Of a stretch of DNA of 32,138 nt, positions 14,834 to 22,884 are shown piece after piece; position 1 is the stretch's first letter; each line of letters opens with the position of its first letter. Both the position numbers and the translations under genes were made by a program. Under the pieces are notes generated by a model that saw only the letters and a program-made list of their open reading frames with translations, ran no database searches and was not told the origin of the DNA. Origin of the DNA: Bacillota bacterium (GTDB lineage Bacteria > Bacillota > Bacilli > Alicyclobacillales > SLC66); contig JAJZEE010000041.1 of NCBI GenBank assembly GCA_021805735.1, forward strand, positions 1 to 32,138, in the 5' to 3' direction.

Positions 14834-15862
14834 ATGATCGGTCTGAGAGGGAGTTTAGATAGTGTGATTCGTCTGTCTGGCGAAACGGCGCAGTCGTACC
14901 TGCGCATCAGTGGGACCACTGAGCAGGATATCATTCTAACGGCAAAATATCGGGCATTCTTCGAAAATATCGTCGATGAAATCGTCGAGCAATTCTATGC
15001 CACCATCTTCTCCATCGACCGATTGCAACAGAATTTCCTGCAATTCGGGAACCTGGAACGAAACAAGGGAACGCAGCGGACGTATTTCCTAACGTTGTCG
15101 CAAGGAAAAATCGATGATGACTATGTCGAATTGCGAAACCGAATCGGAAGGGTTCACGCGCGCATCGGACTTCCGCCGGAAGACTTCACGGCCTTGTACC
15201 GCTTCTACTTGTCAGAAGTGATCAACAGAATTCCCGAGATCGACGGCATCACTCTGAACGACGCGTTGGCTCTCTCGTCTGCGCTCACCCGCCTGACTCT
15301 GTTTGACATTTCACTGACATTGGCGCAATACAATCACGACGAAACAGAGAGACGAAAAGAGTCCATCCGACAGGAACGAATCGATCTGGCGCAATCGCTC
15401 TTCACCACCGCGGAACAGCTCCGCGCGATCACCTCTGAGTTTGCCAGAAATTCGGCAGGGCTCGCAAGCGCCAGCGAAGAAACCGTGACGCTCTCGCAGC
15501 GCCTGCTTGACAAGATGAGTGTATTGGAAACGATCAACGGAATCATTCGCGAGATTTCTGCGGAAACTCATCTGCTTGGTCTGAATGCGGCCATTGAAGC
15601 GGCGAGAGTCGGAGAACAGGGACGGGGATTCAACGTCGTCGCAGAGGAAATCCGGCGACTCGCGGGACGGGCGAAGCAGTCTGTGCGCGAGATAACGGCG
15701 CAGTTGTCCGGACTGACAAGCGATGTGCCGCAAATCATGGCCCAGTCCGAGTCCGTGGCGGCCACCGGGGAAGAACAAGCAGCCGAGGCGGAAGAACTCG
15801 CGGCCATCGTTGAGCAAGTAATCATTCTCGCGAGCAGACTCAAAAATAATTCGCAGGTATAG
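14834..15862 (+). CDS. HemAT-like globin-coupled sensor / methyl-accepting protein
   Basis: Residues of about 25-185 form a globin-coupled sensor domain (protoglobin type), with the proximal haem ligand His108 in [15 protein letters not shown]. The C-terminal part has the chemoreceptor core [27 protein letters not shown]. No membrane segment is present, so it is a soluble aerotaxis-type O2 sensor that would talk to CheW/CheA. At 342 residues it is shorter than B. subtilis HemAT because the signalling hairpin is short. ATG 14834 has a poor Shine-Dalgarno. GTG 14864, 11 nt behind AGAGGGAG, is an equally likely start and keeps the whole globin fold. Confidence 0.87.
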   Translation: MIGLRGSLDSVIRLSGETAQSYLRISGTTEQDIILTAKYRAFFENIVDEIVEQFYATIFSIDRLQQNFLQFGNLERNKGTQRTYFLTLSQGKIDDDYVELRNRIGRVHARIGLPPEDFTALYRFYLSEVINRIPEIDGITLNDALALSSALTRLTLFDISLTLAQYNHDETERRKESIRQERIDLAQSLFTTAEQLRAITSEFARNSAGLASASEETVTLSQRLLDKMSVLETINGIIREISAETHLLGLNAAIEAARVGEQGRGFNVVAEEIRRLAGRAKQSVREITAQLSGLTSDVPQIMAQSESVAATGEEQAAEAEELAAIVEQVIILASRLKNNSQV

Positions 15863-15989
15863 AGCCCGTAAAAAAGTGATCGGGCAAGACCTCGGCGGTG
15901 CCAGAAAGATAGTCAAAATGCGCGCCGTGCGAATGTTTTGTGTACGCCAAGGAGTGTTCCCGGCGCACGCGTGGCAACGCGCCCGCGCA

Positions 15990-16024
15990 TGGGGTGGGCG
16001 GTTCGAACCAGTCATCGCCCACCA
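15990..16024 (+). pseudogene. tRNA 3'-end remnant (tRNA-Val-like T arm, acceptor, CCA)
   Basis: GGCGGTTCGAACCAGTC forms a T arm with the universal TTCGAAC loop and one mismatch in the stem. It is followed by ATCGCCC, A and CCA, as in a complete tRNA 3' end. The matching 5' acceptor GGGCGAT is absent at the right distance, and the anticodon arm that can be drawn overlaps the T stem. As I recall it, the sequence resembles the 3' half of Bacillus tRNA-Val. A decayed tRNA or an attachment-site remnant is likely. Confidence 0.55.
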
Positions 16025-16025
16025 T

Positions 16026-16060
16026 AGCAATCGCGCTACGGCGCGATTGCTTGACTTTTG
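16026..16060 (+). terminator. Terminator-like hairpin after the tRNA remnant
   Basis: AGCAATCGCGC (16026-16036) pairs perfectly with GCGCGATTGCT (16041-16051) around TACG. The following TTGACTTTTG is only a weak T-run. Its place 2 nt after the CCA end is what one expects of a tRNA gene terminator. Confidence 0.55.
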
Positions 16061-16105
16061 ATCAGTGGAATCATTAGCGTTCCTCGCTACACTCAGGAAA
16101 CAAAA

Positions 16106-16138
16106 GTCCGAAGATCACCTCGCGGTCGACCTTCGGAC
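16106..16138. other. Stem-loop GTCCGAAG...CTTCGGAC
   Basis: Eight perfect pairs (16106-16113 with 16131-16138) and an inner ACC/GGT hairpin. On the minus strand the stem is followed by TTTTG, so it could act as a weak leftward terminator. No minus-strand gene ends here, so its role is unclear. Confidence 0.4.
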
Positions 16139-16176
16139 AAATGCTCATTGTCTGCTGTGGAGAGAAGATGTTCTGG

Positions 16177-16205
16177 TTGACAGCATCTTAATACTTGTAT
16201 ACAAT
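16177..16205 (+). promoter_or_regulatory. Promoter of the GntR gene with overlapping operator
   Basis: TTGACA (16177-16182), a 17-nt spacer and TACAAT (16200-16205) form a strong sigma-A promoter. The perfect palindrome TTGTATACAA (16195-16204) covers the -10 box, a position where a bound repressor blocks polymerase. Palindromes of this kind are typical for FCD-type GntR regulators, so autoregulation is likely. Confidence 0.75.
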
Positions 16206-16280
16206 TATTTTGGTATTCGAGTGGTAATCTCAATGTCTTGAAGAAGACGGATTGCGTAAGAGGGAATTAGGAGGTCCGCT

Positions 16281-16964
16281 ATGGCTGGGCAGAGAATACT
16301 GACGCGGGACTTGGCTTATCAAGGGATTCGCGATGCGGTAATATCAGGAGAGATTCAGCCGGGTGAGCAGGTCACGGAAGCCATGCTGGCTTCACAATTC
16401 GGTCTGAGCCGGACTCCGTTGCGCGAGGCGATTCAGAGGATTGAGAGTGAAGATCTTATGATTCGCCAGCCGAATGGCACGATTATCGTGGCTCCGCTTG
16501 ATGTCGCTGTCATGGAGGAACTGTTCAATGTAAGAGAGCGGCTGGAGGGATTGTTGGCGGCTTCCGCCGCACGGGAGAAACAACTCGCGTTGGTCAACCA
16601 GTTAAACTCGGTGATTCATTATGAGGCGGCCTGCCTGGAGTCTGGCGATTGGGAGTCTGCGAAGGAGTGCGATGAACGGTTTCACACTTTGCTTTGGGAG
16701 CATAGCTCACGACAGATCATCGTGCGGATTCTGAGCGGATTTGGCGCTCTGATCGAACGGTTTTACCGGTTGGCGCCATGGCGTGGTCAGTTGGAAGACT
16801 ATCTGCGCACCATTCACGCGGAACACCAGTTGATGTTGCAGGCCATCAAGGAAGGCGATACGGTGTGGGCGGAGATGGCCATGAAGTCAAATATTCGCTC
16901 CACTAAAAAGTATCTGTTAGCTGCGTATAAAAGTGCGTCTGGAAAAGACAAGGCCAGCCTATAG
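16281..16964 (+). CDS. GntR family transcriptional regulator, FCD (FadR-like) type
   Basis: An N-terminal winged helix (residues of about 8-75, with IRDAVISGEIQPGEQVTEAM and LSRTPLREAIQRIES) is followed by an all-helical FCD ligand domain. FCD proteins usually bind a metal through Asp-x3-His and two further His residues to hold small organic acids. Here Asp131, His135 and His182 are present, but the last position (usually His in M..HI) is Asn204. The start is firm, with AGGAGG 7 nt before ATG 16281. It heads a module with a lyase-superfamily enzyme and a Liv-type transporter and probably controls them through TTGTATACAA sites. Confidence 0.9.
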   Translation: MAGQRILTRDLAYQGIRDAVISGEIQPGEQVTEAMLASQFGLSRTPLREAIQRIESEDLMIRQPNGTIIVAPLDVAVMEELFNVRERLEGLLAASAAREKQLALVNQLNSVIHYEAACLESGDWESAKECDERFHTLLWEHSSRQIIVRILSGFGALIERFYRLAPWRGQLEDYLRTIHAEHQLMLQAIKEGDTVWAEMAMKSNIRSTKKYLLAAYKSASGKDKASL

Positions 16965-17064
16965 AGCGCTTATTTTTGTATCGAAATGGACTTGATGGAA
17001 AGGCTGCGGAGTTCTGGCGCTTCTCTACAACATCCATTAAAAGCTTTCGTAAAGGGGGCGCGGC

Positions 17065-17910
17065 ATGGGCGATAGCCAACGGATGTGCGAAGGAATTCAG
17101 GCCGGGCCATGCGTAGTACCCGGCGTCTACAACGCTTTGACTGCAAGACTTGCCGAGGAGGCGGGCTTTAAGACAGTCTATGTCGACAGCCGAGGCGTCA
17201 GCGACCACTTCATGGCGGAACCAGACATCGACTTTCTGAGCTTTGAGCAACTCAGGTTACATGTGGAGCAAATCGCTCTGTCTACCAGACTTAAGATAAT
17301 CGTCGATTTTGCGGATGGGTATGGACTGATGCCAATTGTCGCGCGGCATGCCCGACAACTCCATTTGCTGCAGGTGGCAGGGGTCGTCATGGATGATCGA
17401 ATCATAGATCGATTCATAGAACGGCAAAACTATTCCTCCGTCGAAGACATGGTGCATAAGCTGAAGACTGTGCGCGAGATTTGTCACGATACGGTTCTGA
17501 TTGCACGAACGGACGTCTGCCGGGAACTCGGGCTAACGGCCGCCATGGAACGAACAAAGGCATACCGTGACGCCGGGGCTGATATCACGCTAATCGGGGG
17601 TTTGTCCACGGTGGAGCAGTTGAAAGCGGTTTCCGCTCTGCCGTGGCCACAAGCGATTCACATCAAGAATAAACGGGACGTTCCGTCCTTTGGTTTTGCT
17701 GATCTAGGAAAATTCGGATTTTCATTGGCGTTGCTGTCGGACTTTGCTTCGCGTATGGCCATGAAGACCCTGCAAATCGCATATAAGACCGTGGTTTCCC
17801 AAGGAGACGCAAGACTGCCCACGGAAGAGATGATTGATGAGGAAGAACGCGAACGGCTGTTGAGATATTCCAGCAATCGCGATCTGGTAAACAGTCGTAT
17901 GCCTTTGTGA
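17065..17910 (+). CDS. Isocitrate lyase/PEP mutase superfamily protein
   Basis: The 281-residue barrel protein begins with the family pattern VVPGVYNALTARLAEEAGF, common in methylisocitrate and dimethylmalate lyases, oxaloacetate decarboxylases and PEP mutases. The metal-site region reads DFADGYG (81-87), and VLIARTDVCRELG is the usual IIARTDA strand. The active-site loop is odd: after VVMDDRI (around 108-113) it runs IDRFIERQNYSS, with no K-x-C-G motif of the lyases. A lyase reaction with that catalytic Cys is therefore not expected, and a hydrolase or decarboxylase type is possible. A Shine-Dalgarno AAAGGGGG precedes ATG 17065. It lies between the GntR gene and the transporter, so it probably acts on the imported compound. 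Confidence 0.8.
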   Translation: MGDSQRMCEGIQAGPCVVPGVYNALTARLAEEAGFKTVYVDSRGVSDHFMAEPDIDFLSFEQLRLHVEQIALSTRLKIIVDFADGYGLMPIVARHARQLHLLQVAGVVMDDRIIDRFIERQNYSSVEDMVHKLKTVREICHDTVLIARTDVCRELGLTAAMERTKAYRDAGADITLIGGLSTVEQLKAVSALPWPQAIHIKNKRDVPSFGFADLGKFGFSLALLSDFASRMAMKTLQIAYKTVVSQGDARLPTEEMIDEEERERLLRYSSNRDLVNSRMPL

Positions 17911-17974
17911 ATTGGCGACGGAGGGTGAGAGAGGGGCTAATGTCTGAGAAGAAGGCGTAATACGTTAAGAATTA

Positions 17975-17984
17975 TTGTATACAA
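17975..17984. promoter_or_regulatory. Second TTGTATACAA operator, before the transporter operon
   Basis: The 10-bp perfect palindrome is identical to the one over the GntR promoter at 16195-16204 and sits 88 nt before the livH start. It probably brings the transporter under the same GntR regulator. A clear -35/-10 pair is not visible around it. Confidence 0.65.
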
Positions 17985-18071
17985 AAATGCCGTTTGGAGG
18001 TGGGCGCCTGCTGGAAATGACTGAAGCTTGGAATGGAATGGAGTAAAGGAGCGAGAAGGGAGTCGTGCGAT

Positions 18072-18947
18072 GTGTCATTGTTGCTAATGGGTGTTGGGTT
18101 TGGCTTGATTACTGCATCGGTGTTGGCTCTCGCCTCGGTGGGGTTGACTTTGCAGTTCGGCGTCACCAATTTTGTGAATTTCGCTTATGGAGAGTTTTTG
18201 ACGATTGGCGCGTACTTGGCCTATTTCTTTAGTACAGTCGCTAATCTGAATATCTGGTTGTCGATGTTGCTGGCTGCACTGTTGACAGCGGGGTTTTCCT
18301 GGCTGGTCAATCGTGTCGTCATACAGCCATTTTTGAAGCGCAGGGCTCCATTGCTTATCTTGCTCGTCGTAACGATCGGCCTGTCGCTTTTTCTCGAAAA
18401 TGGCGTACAGGCGATCGCGGGCCCATCCTTTCAACAGTATGTAACAGTACCTGGCGCGATCGTCAATATTGGACCCATGATATTTACAGGTCAGCAGCTC
18501 GTGATTATCGCCATCGCCATCGTATTGATGACTGGCGTTCATCTATTGCTCAAATACACGCGTATCGGCAAAGCGATGCGCTCCATGTCAGACGATCCGG
18601 ATCTGGCGCGCATCAGCGGCGTTCCCATTCAACGGGTAACGGATCTGGCGTGGGTGATCAGCGGGTTTTTGGCTGGATTGGCCGGCGTCGTTCTTGCGAT
18701 CAATGTAACGAGCTTCACCCCGGCGCTCGGGTCGCAGTTTCTCTTCATCATCTTTGCTGCGGTCATCGTAGGGGGCATCGGCCGACCATACGGCGCCATG
18801 TTAGGCGCCCTGTTGATCGGTCTGGTGACGGAAGTGTCCGCCATGTACATCGATTCGGCTTATAAGACAGTCGTCGCCTTCGCCATTCTGGTGATCGTGC
18901 TGCTCTTTCGCCCGCAAGGAATTTTTACATCTAGGGGGCGTGTATAG
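18072..18947 (+). CDS. livH: Branched-chain amino acid-type ABC permease LivH
   Basis: This membrane protein has about eight hydrophobic segments and LivH family blocks such as ASVGLTLQFGVTNFVNFAYGEF near the start and DPDLARISGVPIQRV in the cytoplasmic coupling loop. It forms the channel with LivM. GTG 18072 is chosen because AAGGGAG lies 9 nt upstream. ATG 18033 in frame has no Shine-Dalgarno and would add a polar tail. The livM start lies 1 nt after the stop. Confidence 0.9.
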   Translation: MSLLLMGVGFGLITASVLALASVGLTLQFGVTNFVNFAYGEFLTIGAYLAYFFSTVANLNIWLSMLLAALLTAGFSWLVNRVVIQPFLKRRAPLLILLVVTIGLSLFLENGVQAIAGPSFQQYVTVPGAIVNIGPMIFTGQQLVIIAIAIVLMTGVHLLLKYTRIGKAMRSMSDDPDLARISGVPIQRVTDLAWVISGFLAGLAGVVLAINVTSFTPALGSQFLFIIFAAVIVGGIGRPYGAMLGALLIGLVTEVSAMYIDSAYKTVVAFAILVIVLLFRPQGIFTSRGRV

Positions 18948-18948
18948 G

Positions 18949-19953
18949 ATGTCGTCGCTCGTGTTTTACCTGTTAACCGTCGCCATCTTCTTCTGCATCT
19001 ACTGTATCTACGGGTGGGGACTCAACCTGCAGTTCGGTCTGACAGGCATTCTCGATTTCACCTATATCACGTTTGTGGCGATCGGCGCCTATTTTGCAGG
19101 GGTGGCGGCGCTTCAGCCGGGCAACGGCGGAATCGGCGGGCAGTATATATTGGGCTGGCACTTGCCGTTTCCCATCCCGCCCATCATCGGTGGAATTGCC
19201 GCTGCGGTGCTGGCCATACTCGTCGGATATGTCGGCTTAAAGCGCCTGCGCAGCGACTATCTCGCCATCGTGACGGTGTCCGTTGGACAGATCGTGTGGA
19301 CCTTGATCGGCAATATCACGCCGCTGTTCAACGGATGGGATGGCCTTGCGGGCGTGCCGCAGCCCTTCAATTCTGTCTTCCAACTTGACTTCAATCACTA
19401 TCAATGGGTCTTTCTTGTCATTTGCGTCCTCTTTGCCGCACTCGGGTTTTTGATTATCGAGCGGTTGACACATTCTCCGTTTGGCAGGGTGTTGCGAGCG
19501 ATCCGCGAGGATGAAGATGTGGCGGCCGCACTCGGCAAGAATGTGTTCCGCTACAAGATGATGGCCTTTGTCATCGGTTCCATTTATGCCGGTGTCGGAG
19601 GCGCCCTGACAATCGCGTACATCGGCGCATTCAATCCCAGTGGCTTTACCACCATGGAAACGTTCATCATCTGGGCGGCCATGTTGGTCGGCGGTTCTGG
19701 CAACAATCGCGGGATGATCCTGGGCGCCTTTCTTGTGCCGGTGCTGTTTAACGAAGGCACACGATTCCTGCCCTCCCCGCCGGGGAACCCGTTGCTCGCG
19801 GAGTCGATTCGTGGCATGGCGATCGGGTTGTTGCTGATATTTGCTGCGCGCTATCGTCCGCAAGGGATACTGCCCGAGCGCAAGACAGTCTTTCGTCTTG
19901 ACGGGCTGCCGCAAGGAGGGGAGGCTGGTGGCGATCGTCTCGTTCCCCAGTAG
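18949..19953 (+). CDS. livM: Branched-chain amino acid-type ABC permease LivM
   Basis: This second permease (334 residues) has the LivM pattern GWGLNLQFGLTGILDFTYI at the N-terminus, a coupling segment ending AIREDEDVAAALGKN, and a C-terminal RPQGILPERK. ATG 18949 has AGGGGG about 10 nt upstream. GTG 18940 lies too close to it. Its end overlaps the livG start by 26 nt, a sign of one operon with translational coupling. Confidence 0.9.
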   Translation: MSSLVFYLLTVAIFFCIYCIYGWGLNLQFGLTGILDFTYITFVAIGAYFAGVAALQPGNGGIGGQYILGWHLPFPIPPIIGGIAAAVLAILVGYVGLKRLRSDYLAIVTVSVGQIVWTLIGNITPLFNGWDGLAGVPQPFNSVFQLDFNHYQWVFLVICVLFAALGFLIIERLTHSPFGRVLRAIREDEDVAAALGKNVFRYKMMAFVIGSIYAGVGGALTIAYIGAFNPSGFTTMETFIIWAAMLVGGSGNNRGMILGAFLVPVLFNEGTRFLPSPPGNPLLAESIRGMAIGLLLIFAARYRPQGILPERKTVFRLDGLPQGGEAGGDRLVPQ

Positions 19954-20704
19954 TATTCTGAAAGTCACGAATTTGGCCAAGTCGTTTGGCGGCGTAAAAG
20001 CGATAAACGACGTGTCGTTTATCGTGCGGGAGGGCACGGTGACCGGACTGATTGGCCCCAATGGCGCAGGCAAAAGTTCGGTTGTAAATGCAATCTCCGG
20101 CTTTACGCGGGTTGATCGGGGCGTGGTTGAACTGGCTGGCCACGACATTACTAATCAGGCGCCGCATCGCATCGCTGCCCGCGGTTTGATTCGCAGCTTT
20201 CAAATCGCGCGGGAACTGCAAAAGCTGACTGTCCTGGAAAATATGATGGTCGCGCCGTTTCAGCAACTGGGCGAGAGCCCTTGGCGGGCCCTGATCTCCC
20301 GGCGGGCGGTGATGCGGGAGGAACGTGAGCATCTGGCGGCTGCGGTCGACTGGCTGCAGATGTTCAACCTGTTCCCCCTGCGCGACGAGTATGCGGGAAA
20401 CTTGAGCGGCGGCCAGAAAAAGTTGCTGGAATTGGCGCGAGCGCTCATGGCAAAACCCAAGGTGGTGTTGCTGGATGAACCGATGGCGGGGGTCAATCCC
20501 ACGCTTGCAAAGACGCTCCAAGGGTATATATCGCGGCTTCGGGATCAAGGCGTCACGTTTTTGCTCATCGAACACAACCTGTCCGTCGTTGAGGCGATCT
20601 GCGACCATGTGGTGGTGTTGGCAGAAGGCGCCGTACTGGCCGAAGGCCAAATGAACGAACTGCGTGAAACGGAAGAAGTCATTTCCGCATATCTGGGAGG
20701 TTAG
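19928..20704 (+). CDS. livG: Liv-type ABC transporter ATPase LivG
   Basis: ABC ATPase of 258 residues with Walker A GPNGAGKSS (about 43-51), signature LSGGQKKLLELARALM, Walker B VVLLDEPMAGVNP and switch His in LLIEHNLSVVE. The insert after the Q-loop (RSFQIARELQKLTVLENMMV) is typical of LivG. GTG 19928 stands directly behind the very strong AAGGAGGGGAGG. It pairs with LivF to energise uptake. Confidence 0.92.
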   Translation: MAIVSFPSSILKVTNLAKSFGGVKAINDVSFIVREGTVTGLIGPNGAGKSSVVNAISGFTRVDRGVVELAGHDITNQAPHRIAARGLIRSFQIARELQKLTVLENMMVAPFQQLGESPWRALISRRAVMREEREHLAAAVDWLQMFNLFPLRDEYAGNLSGGQKKLLELARALMAKPKVVLLDEPMAGVNPTLAKTLQGYISRLRDQGVTFLLIEHNLSVVEAICDHVVVLAEGAVLAEGQMNELRETEEVISAYLGG

Positions 20705-20707
20705 CCT

Positions 20708-21415
20708 GTGGAACCCGTACTCAGCGTTTCCGAAATCACTTCTGGCTATGGCGCAAGTCCAATCGTAAAGGGGGTGAGTATAGCTGCCAAGGCTGCTTCC
20801 ACGGTGGTGATTGTAGGCCCGAATGGAGCCGGTAAATCGACCTTGCTAAAGGCTATTTTCGGGTTGCTGGCCATCTTCTCGGGCAAGGTGTACCTGAAAG
20901 GGGAAGATGTCACCGGGATGCCTCCTGAGCGGCTGGTGGCAAGAGGGATGGGGTATGTTCCCCAGAATCGCAATGTATTTCCGAGTCTATCCGTCAGGGA
21001 AAATCTTGAGATCGGAGCCTATCAGACTCCCAAACATACGTCGGAGCGGATGGAACGCGTGTACTTAATGTTTCCGGACTTAAAGAAGGCGATGACGCGA
21101 CCGGCCGGCACCTTGAGCGGCGGACAACGCAACATGTTGGCGATGGGCCGCGCCCTGATGTCGGACCCGGATGTTCTGTTGCTTGACGAACCAACAGCTG
21201 GATTGTCTCCGGCGTACACCAAGGTGGTGTGGGAGCACATCGTGCGGATTGCGGAGATCGGAAAATCGGTCATTGTTGTGGAACAGAATACAACGACTGC
21301 GCTCACATCATCCGAGTGGGGGTATGTGCTTGTGGCCGGAGAGAACCGGGATCAAGGGCCCGGACCAGAGTTGTTGGCCAGGCCAGACATCGGGAAAATG
21401 TTCCTGGGCAGATAA
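20708..21415 (+). CDS. livF: Liv-type ABC transporter ATPase LivF
   Basis: ABC ATPase of 235 residues with Walker A GPNGAGKSTLLKA, LivF-type Q-loop region YVPQNRNVFPSLSVRENL, signature LSGGQRNMLAMGRALM and Walker B LLLDEPTAGLSP. GTG 20708 follows GGGAGGTTA and lies 3 nt after the livG stop. The position after livG and before the binding-protein gene completes a full LIV-I type transporter. Confidence 0.92.
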   Translation: MEPVLSVSEITSGYGASPIVKGVSIAAKAASTVVIVGPNGAGKSTLLKAIFGLLAIFSGKVYLKGEDVTGMPPERLVARGMGYVPQNRNVFPSLSVRENLEIGAYQTPKHTSERMERVYLMFPDLKKAMTRPAGTLSGGQRNMLAMGRALMSDPDVLLLDEPTAGLSPAYTKVVWEHIVRIAEIGKSVIVVEQNTTTALTSSEWGYVLVAGENRDQGPGPELLARPDIGKMFLGR

Positions 21416-21447
21416 CCAAAAAATTGCAAATACGAAGGAGAATAATC

Positions 21448-22722
21448 ATGAATAGAACACGTGTGAAGGTGGCATCTGTAAGTTCTACTTTGCTCATGCT
21501 GGGTTTGCTTGTAGGTTCCAGTTCTGCGTTTGCGTCCACCACACCAGCGGTGAAGCGCGCGGCAGCGTCCGGCACGTTGACGGTTGCCGTCACAGCCGGG
21601 TTTAGCGGCAATGAGGCGTTTATAGGCCCGCGCATACTCAATGGCGTCGAGGTCGCCGTCCAGCAGATCAACGCTGCGGGTGGTCTGCTCGGCAAGAAAC
21701 TGCGCATCGTTACAGCAGACACAGCGAATGACCCGGTCGATGCTGTTCCGGCGGTGTCGCAGGTGATCGCGACGCAACATCCATTTGCGATGATCGGTCC
21801 AGCGTCTGTGACAATTATGGCGGTCGTTCGACAGATCAATCAGGACAAATTGGTCGACGTGACGCTAGGCGGAACGACAGAACTTGACCATATGCGGTAT
21901 CCGTATATATTCCGCACCAGTCCGTCCGATTCACAGTTGGGCGTTGCTATGGCGTATTACGGGATTAAGAAAGGATACAAACGGGCCGCTCTCGTCTTTG
22001 ACTCCAGTTCCTCTGCGCAGACGTTGACTGCGCCTGTTGCGGCGACGTTGAAAAAACATGGAGTAAAGGTCGTTATCAACGAGAGCATCGTGTCAGATCA
22101 AAGCTCCTATCGCAGCGAGATTGAGAGACTGATCTTGAGCAAGCCATCCGTTATTTTCATGCAGGTTGATCCACAGACGGCCAGCACGTTCTTCTCAGAA
22201 TTGCAACAATTGGGGGGCGGCAACATCCCTGTGATCGGGAGCGACGTCACGGCCGCTGCCAGTTTTGCCAAGGCGATGACGTATCCTTATGCGGAACGAG
22301 TACTCACGTCTGTACAGGGAAGCACGATTGGCGGACCTGCAGCCAATCTTTATACGCGGTTCTATACACGGTATTTTCATGGTCAACAACCGTTGACCCT
22401 GTCAAACAATGCTTACGACGCGATGAACATCATTGCGATGGCTGTGCTCGAGGCGAAGTCGGCATCCCCGTCAAAGTACGTGAAAGACATGGTCCGTGTG
22501 GCCAACGGCCCAGGCGCTAGCGTATACGATTTTGCTCAGGGCGCAAAACTGATCAAAGAGGGAAAACCGGTCAACTATCAAGGCGCGAGCGGCCCCGAGA
22601 ATTTTAACCGTTATCACAATGTGACAGGGGCGTTTGAGGCCGTCAAGTGGGTCAATGCCAAAGGCGGACCGCAGTTAGCCCCCTTGGCGCAAATAACGCC
22701 TATGCAATTGTTAGGGTACTAG
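21448..22722 (+). CDS. livK: Liv-type substrate-binding protein
   Basis: Periplasmic-binding-protein type I fold, 424 residues. The N-terminal signal peptide MNRTRVKVASVSSTLLMLGL ends at about AFA/STT. The mature part shows the family pattern GPRILNGVEVAVQQINAAGGLLGKKLRIV and VIGPAS-type contacts (FAMIGPASVTIM). AAGGAG lies about 8 nt before ATG 21448. The signal has no lipobox Cys, although monoderm binding proteins are normally lipoproteins. The protein may be held by the wall or the transporter, or be released. The family takes branched-chain amino acids, amides, urea or aromatic acids, and the substrate cannot be read from the sequence. A distinct GntR plus lyase-like context hints at a carboxylate. 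Confidence 0.88.
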   Translation: MNRTRVKVASVSSTLLMLGLLVGSSSAFASTTPAVKRAAASGTLTVAVTAGFSGNEAFIGPRILNGVEVAVQQINAAGGLLGKKLRIVTADTANDPVDAVPAVSQVIATQHPFAMIGPASVTIMAVVRQINQDKLVDVTLGGTTELDHMRYPYIFRTSPSDSQLGVAMAYYGIKKGYKRAALVFDSSSSAQTLTAPVAATLKKHGVKVVINESIVSDQSSYRSEIERLILSKPSVIFMQVDPQTASTFFSELQQLGGGNIPVIGSDVTAAASFAKAMTYPYAERVLTSVQGSTIGGPAANLYTRFYTRYFHGQQPLTLSNNAYDAMNIIAMAVLEAKSASPSKYVKDMVRVANGPGASVYDFAQGAKLIKEGKPVNYQGASGPENFNRYHNVTGAFEAVKWVNAKGGPQLAPLAQITPMQLLGY

Positions 22723-22759
22723 GTGCAGTAGGATGTCCAAATTTTGATCCTGTAGTACT

Positions 22760-22795
22760 CCGTTAGCCTCTCTCGAATCAGAGGGAGGCTAACGG
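22760..22795. terminator. Convergent hairpin between livK and the MBL gene
   Basis: A 15-bp stem (22760-22774 with 22781-22795, one G-T pair) with a 6-nt loop lies between two convergent genes. Neither side has a T-run, so it is not a textbook terminator but may stop or protect both mRNAs. Confidence 0.5.
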
Positions 22796-22884
22796 CTGTG
22801 ACCACACCCGCGTTTCCCGCCGCACTTTCAGCAAGTCGTTCGCATGGAGAAACAGAGATCTAATGACCGAAATACGCAAGAAGT

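Larger units (their letters stand above)
15863..16280. other. 418-bp gene-free region with tRNA remnant, hairpins and promoter
   Basis: The stretch carries a tRNA 3'-end remnant followed by a terminator-like hairpin, a second hairpin at 16106-16138 and the GntR promoter with operator. These are listed separately. I see no open frame with a convincing start here. Confidence 0.6.

Noticed and set aside
15949-16024. Complete functional tRNA gene
   Set aside because: The 5' acceptor strand is missing and the anticodon and T stems would have to share bases.
15311-16030. Minus-strand ORF starting MLWWAMTGSNRPP
   Set aside because: This start is a known kind of false protein: the antisense translation of a tRNA T arm and CCA end. 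It helped to spot the tRNA remnant instead.
19237-20650. Two minus-strand ORFs of about 300 codons opposite livM and livG
   Set aside because: The plus strand encodes well-conserved transporter proteins there. The minus frames show only mirrored composition and no family motif.
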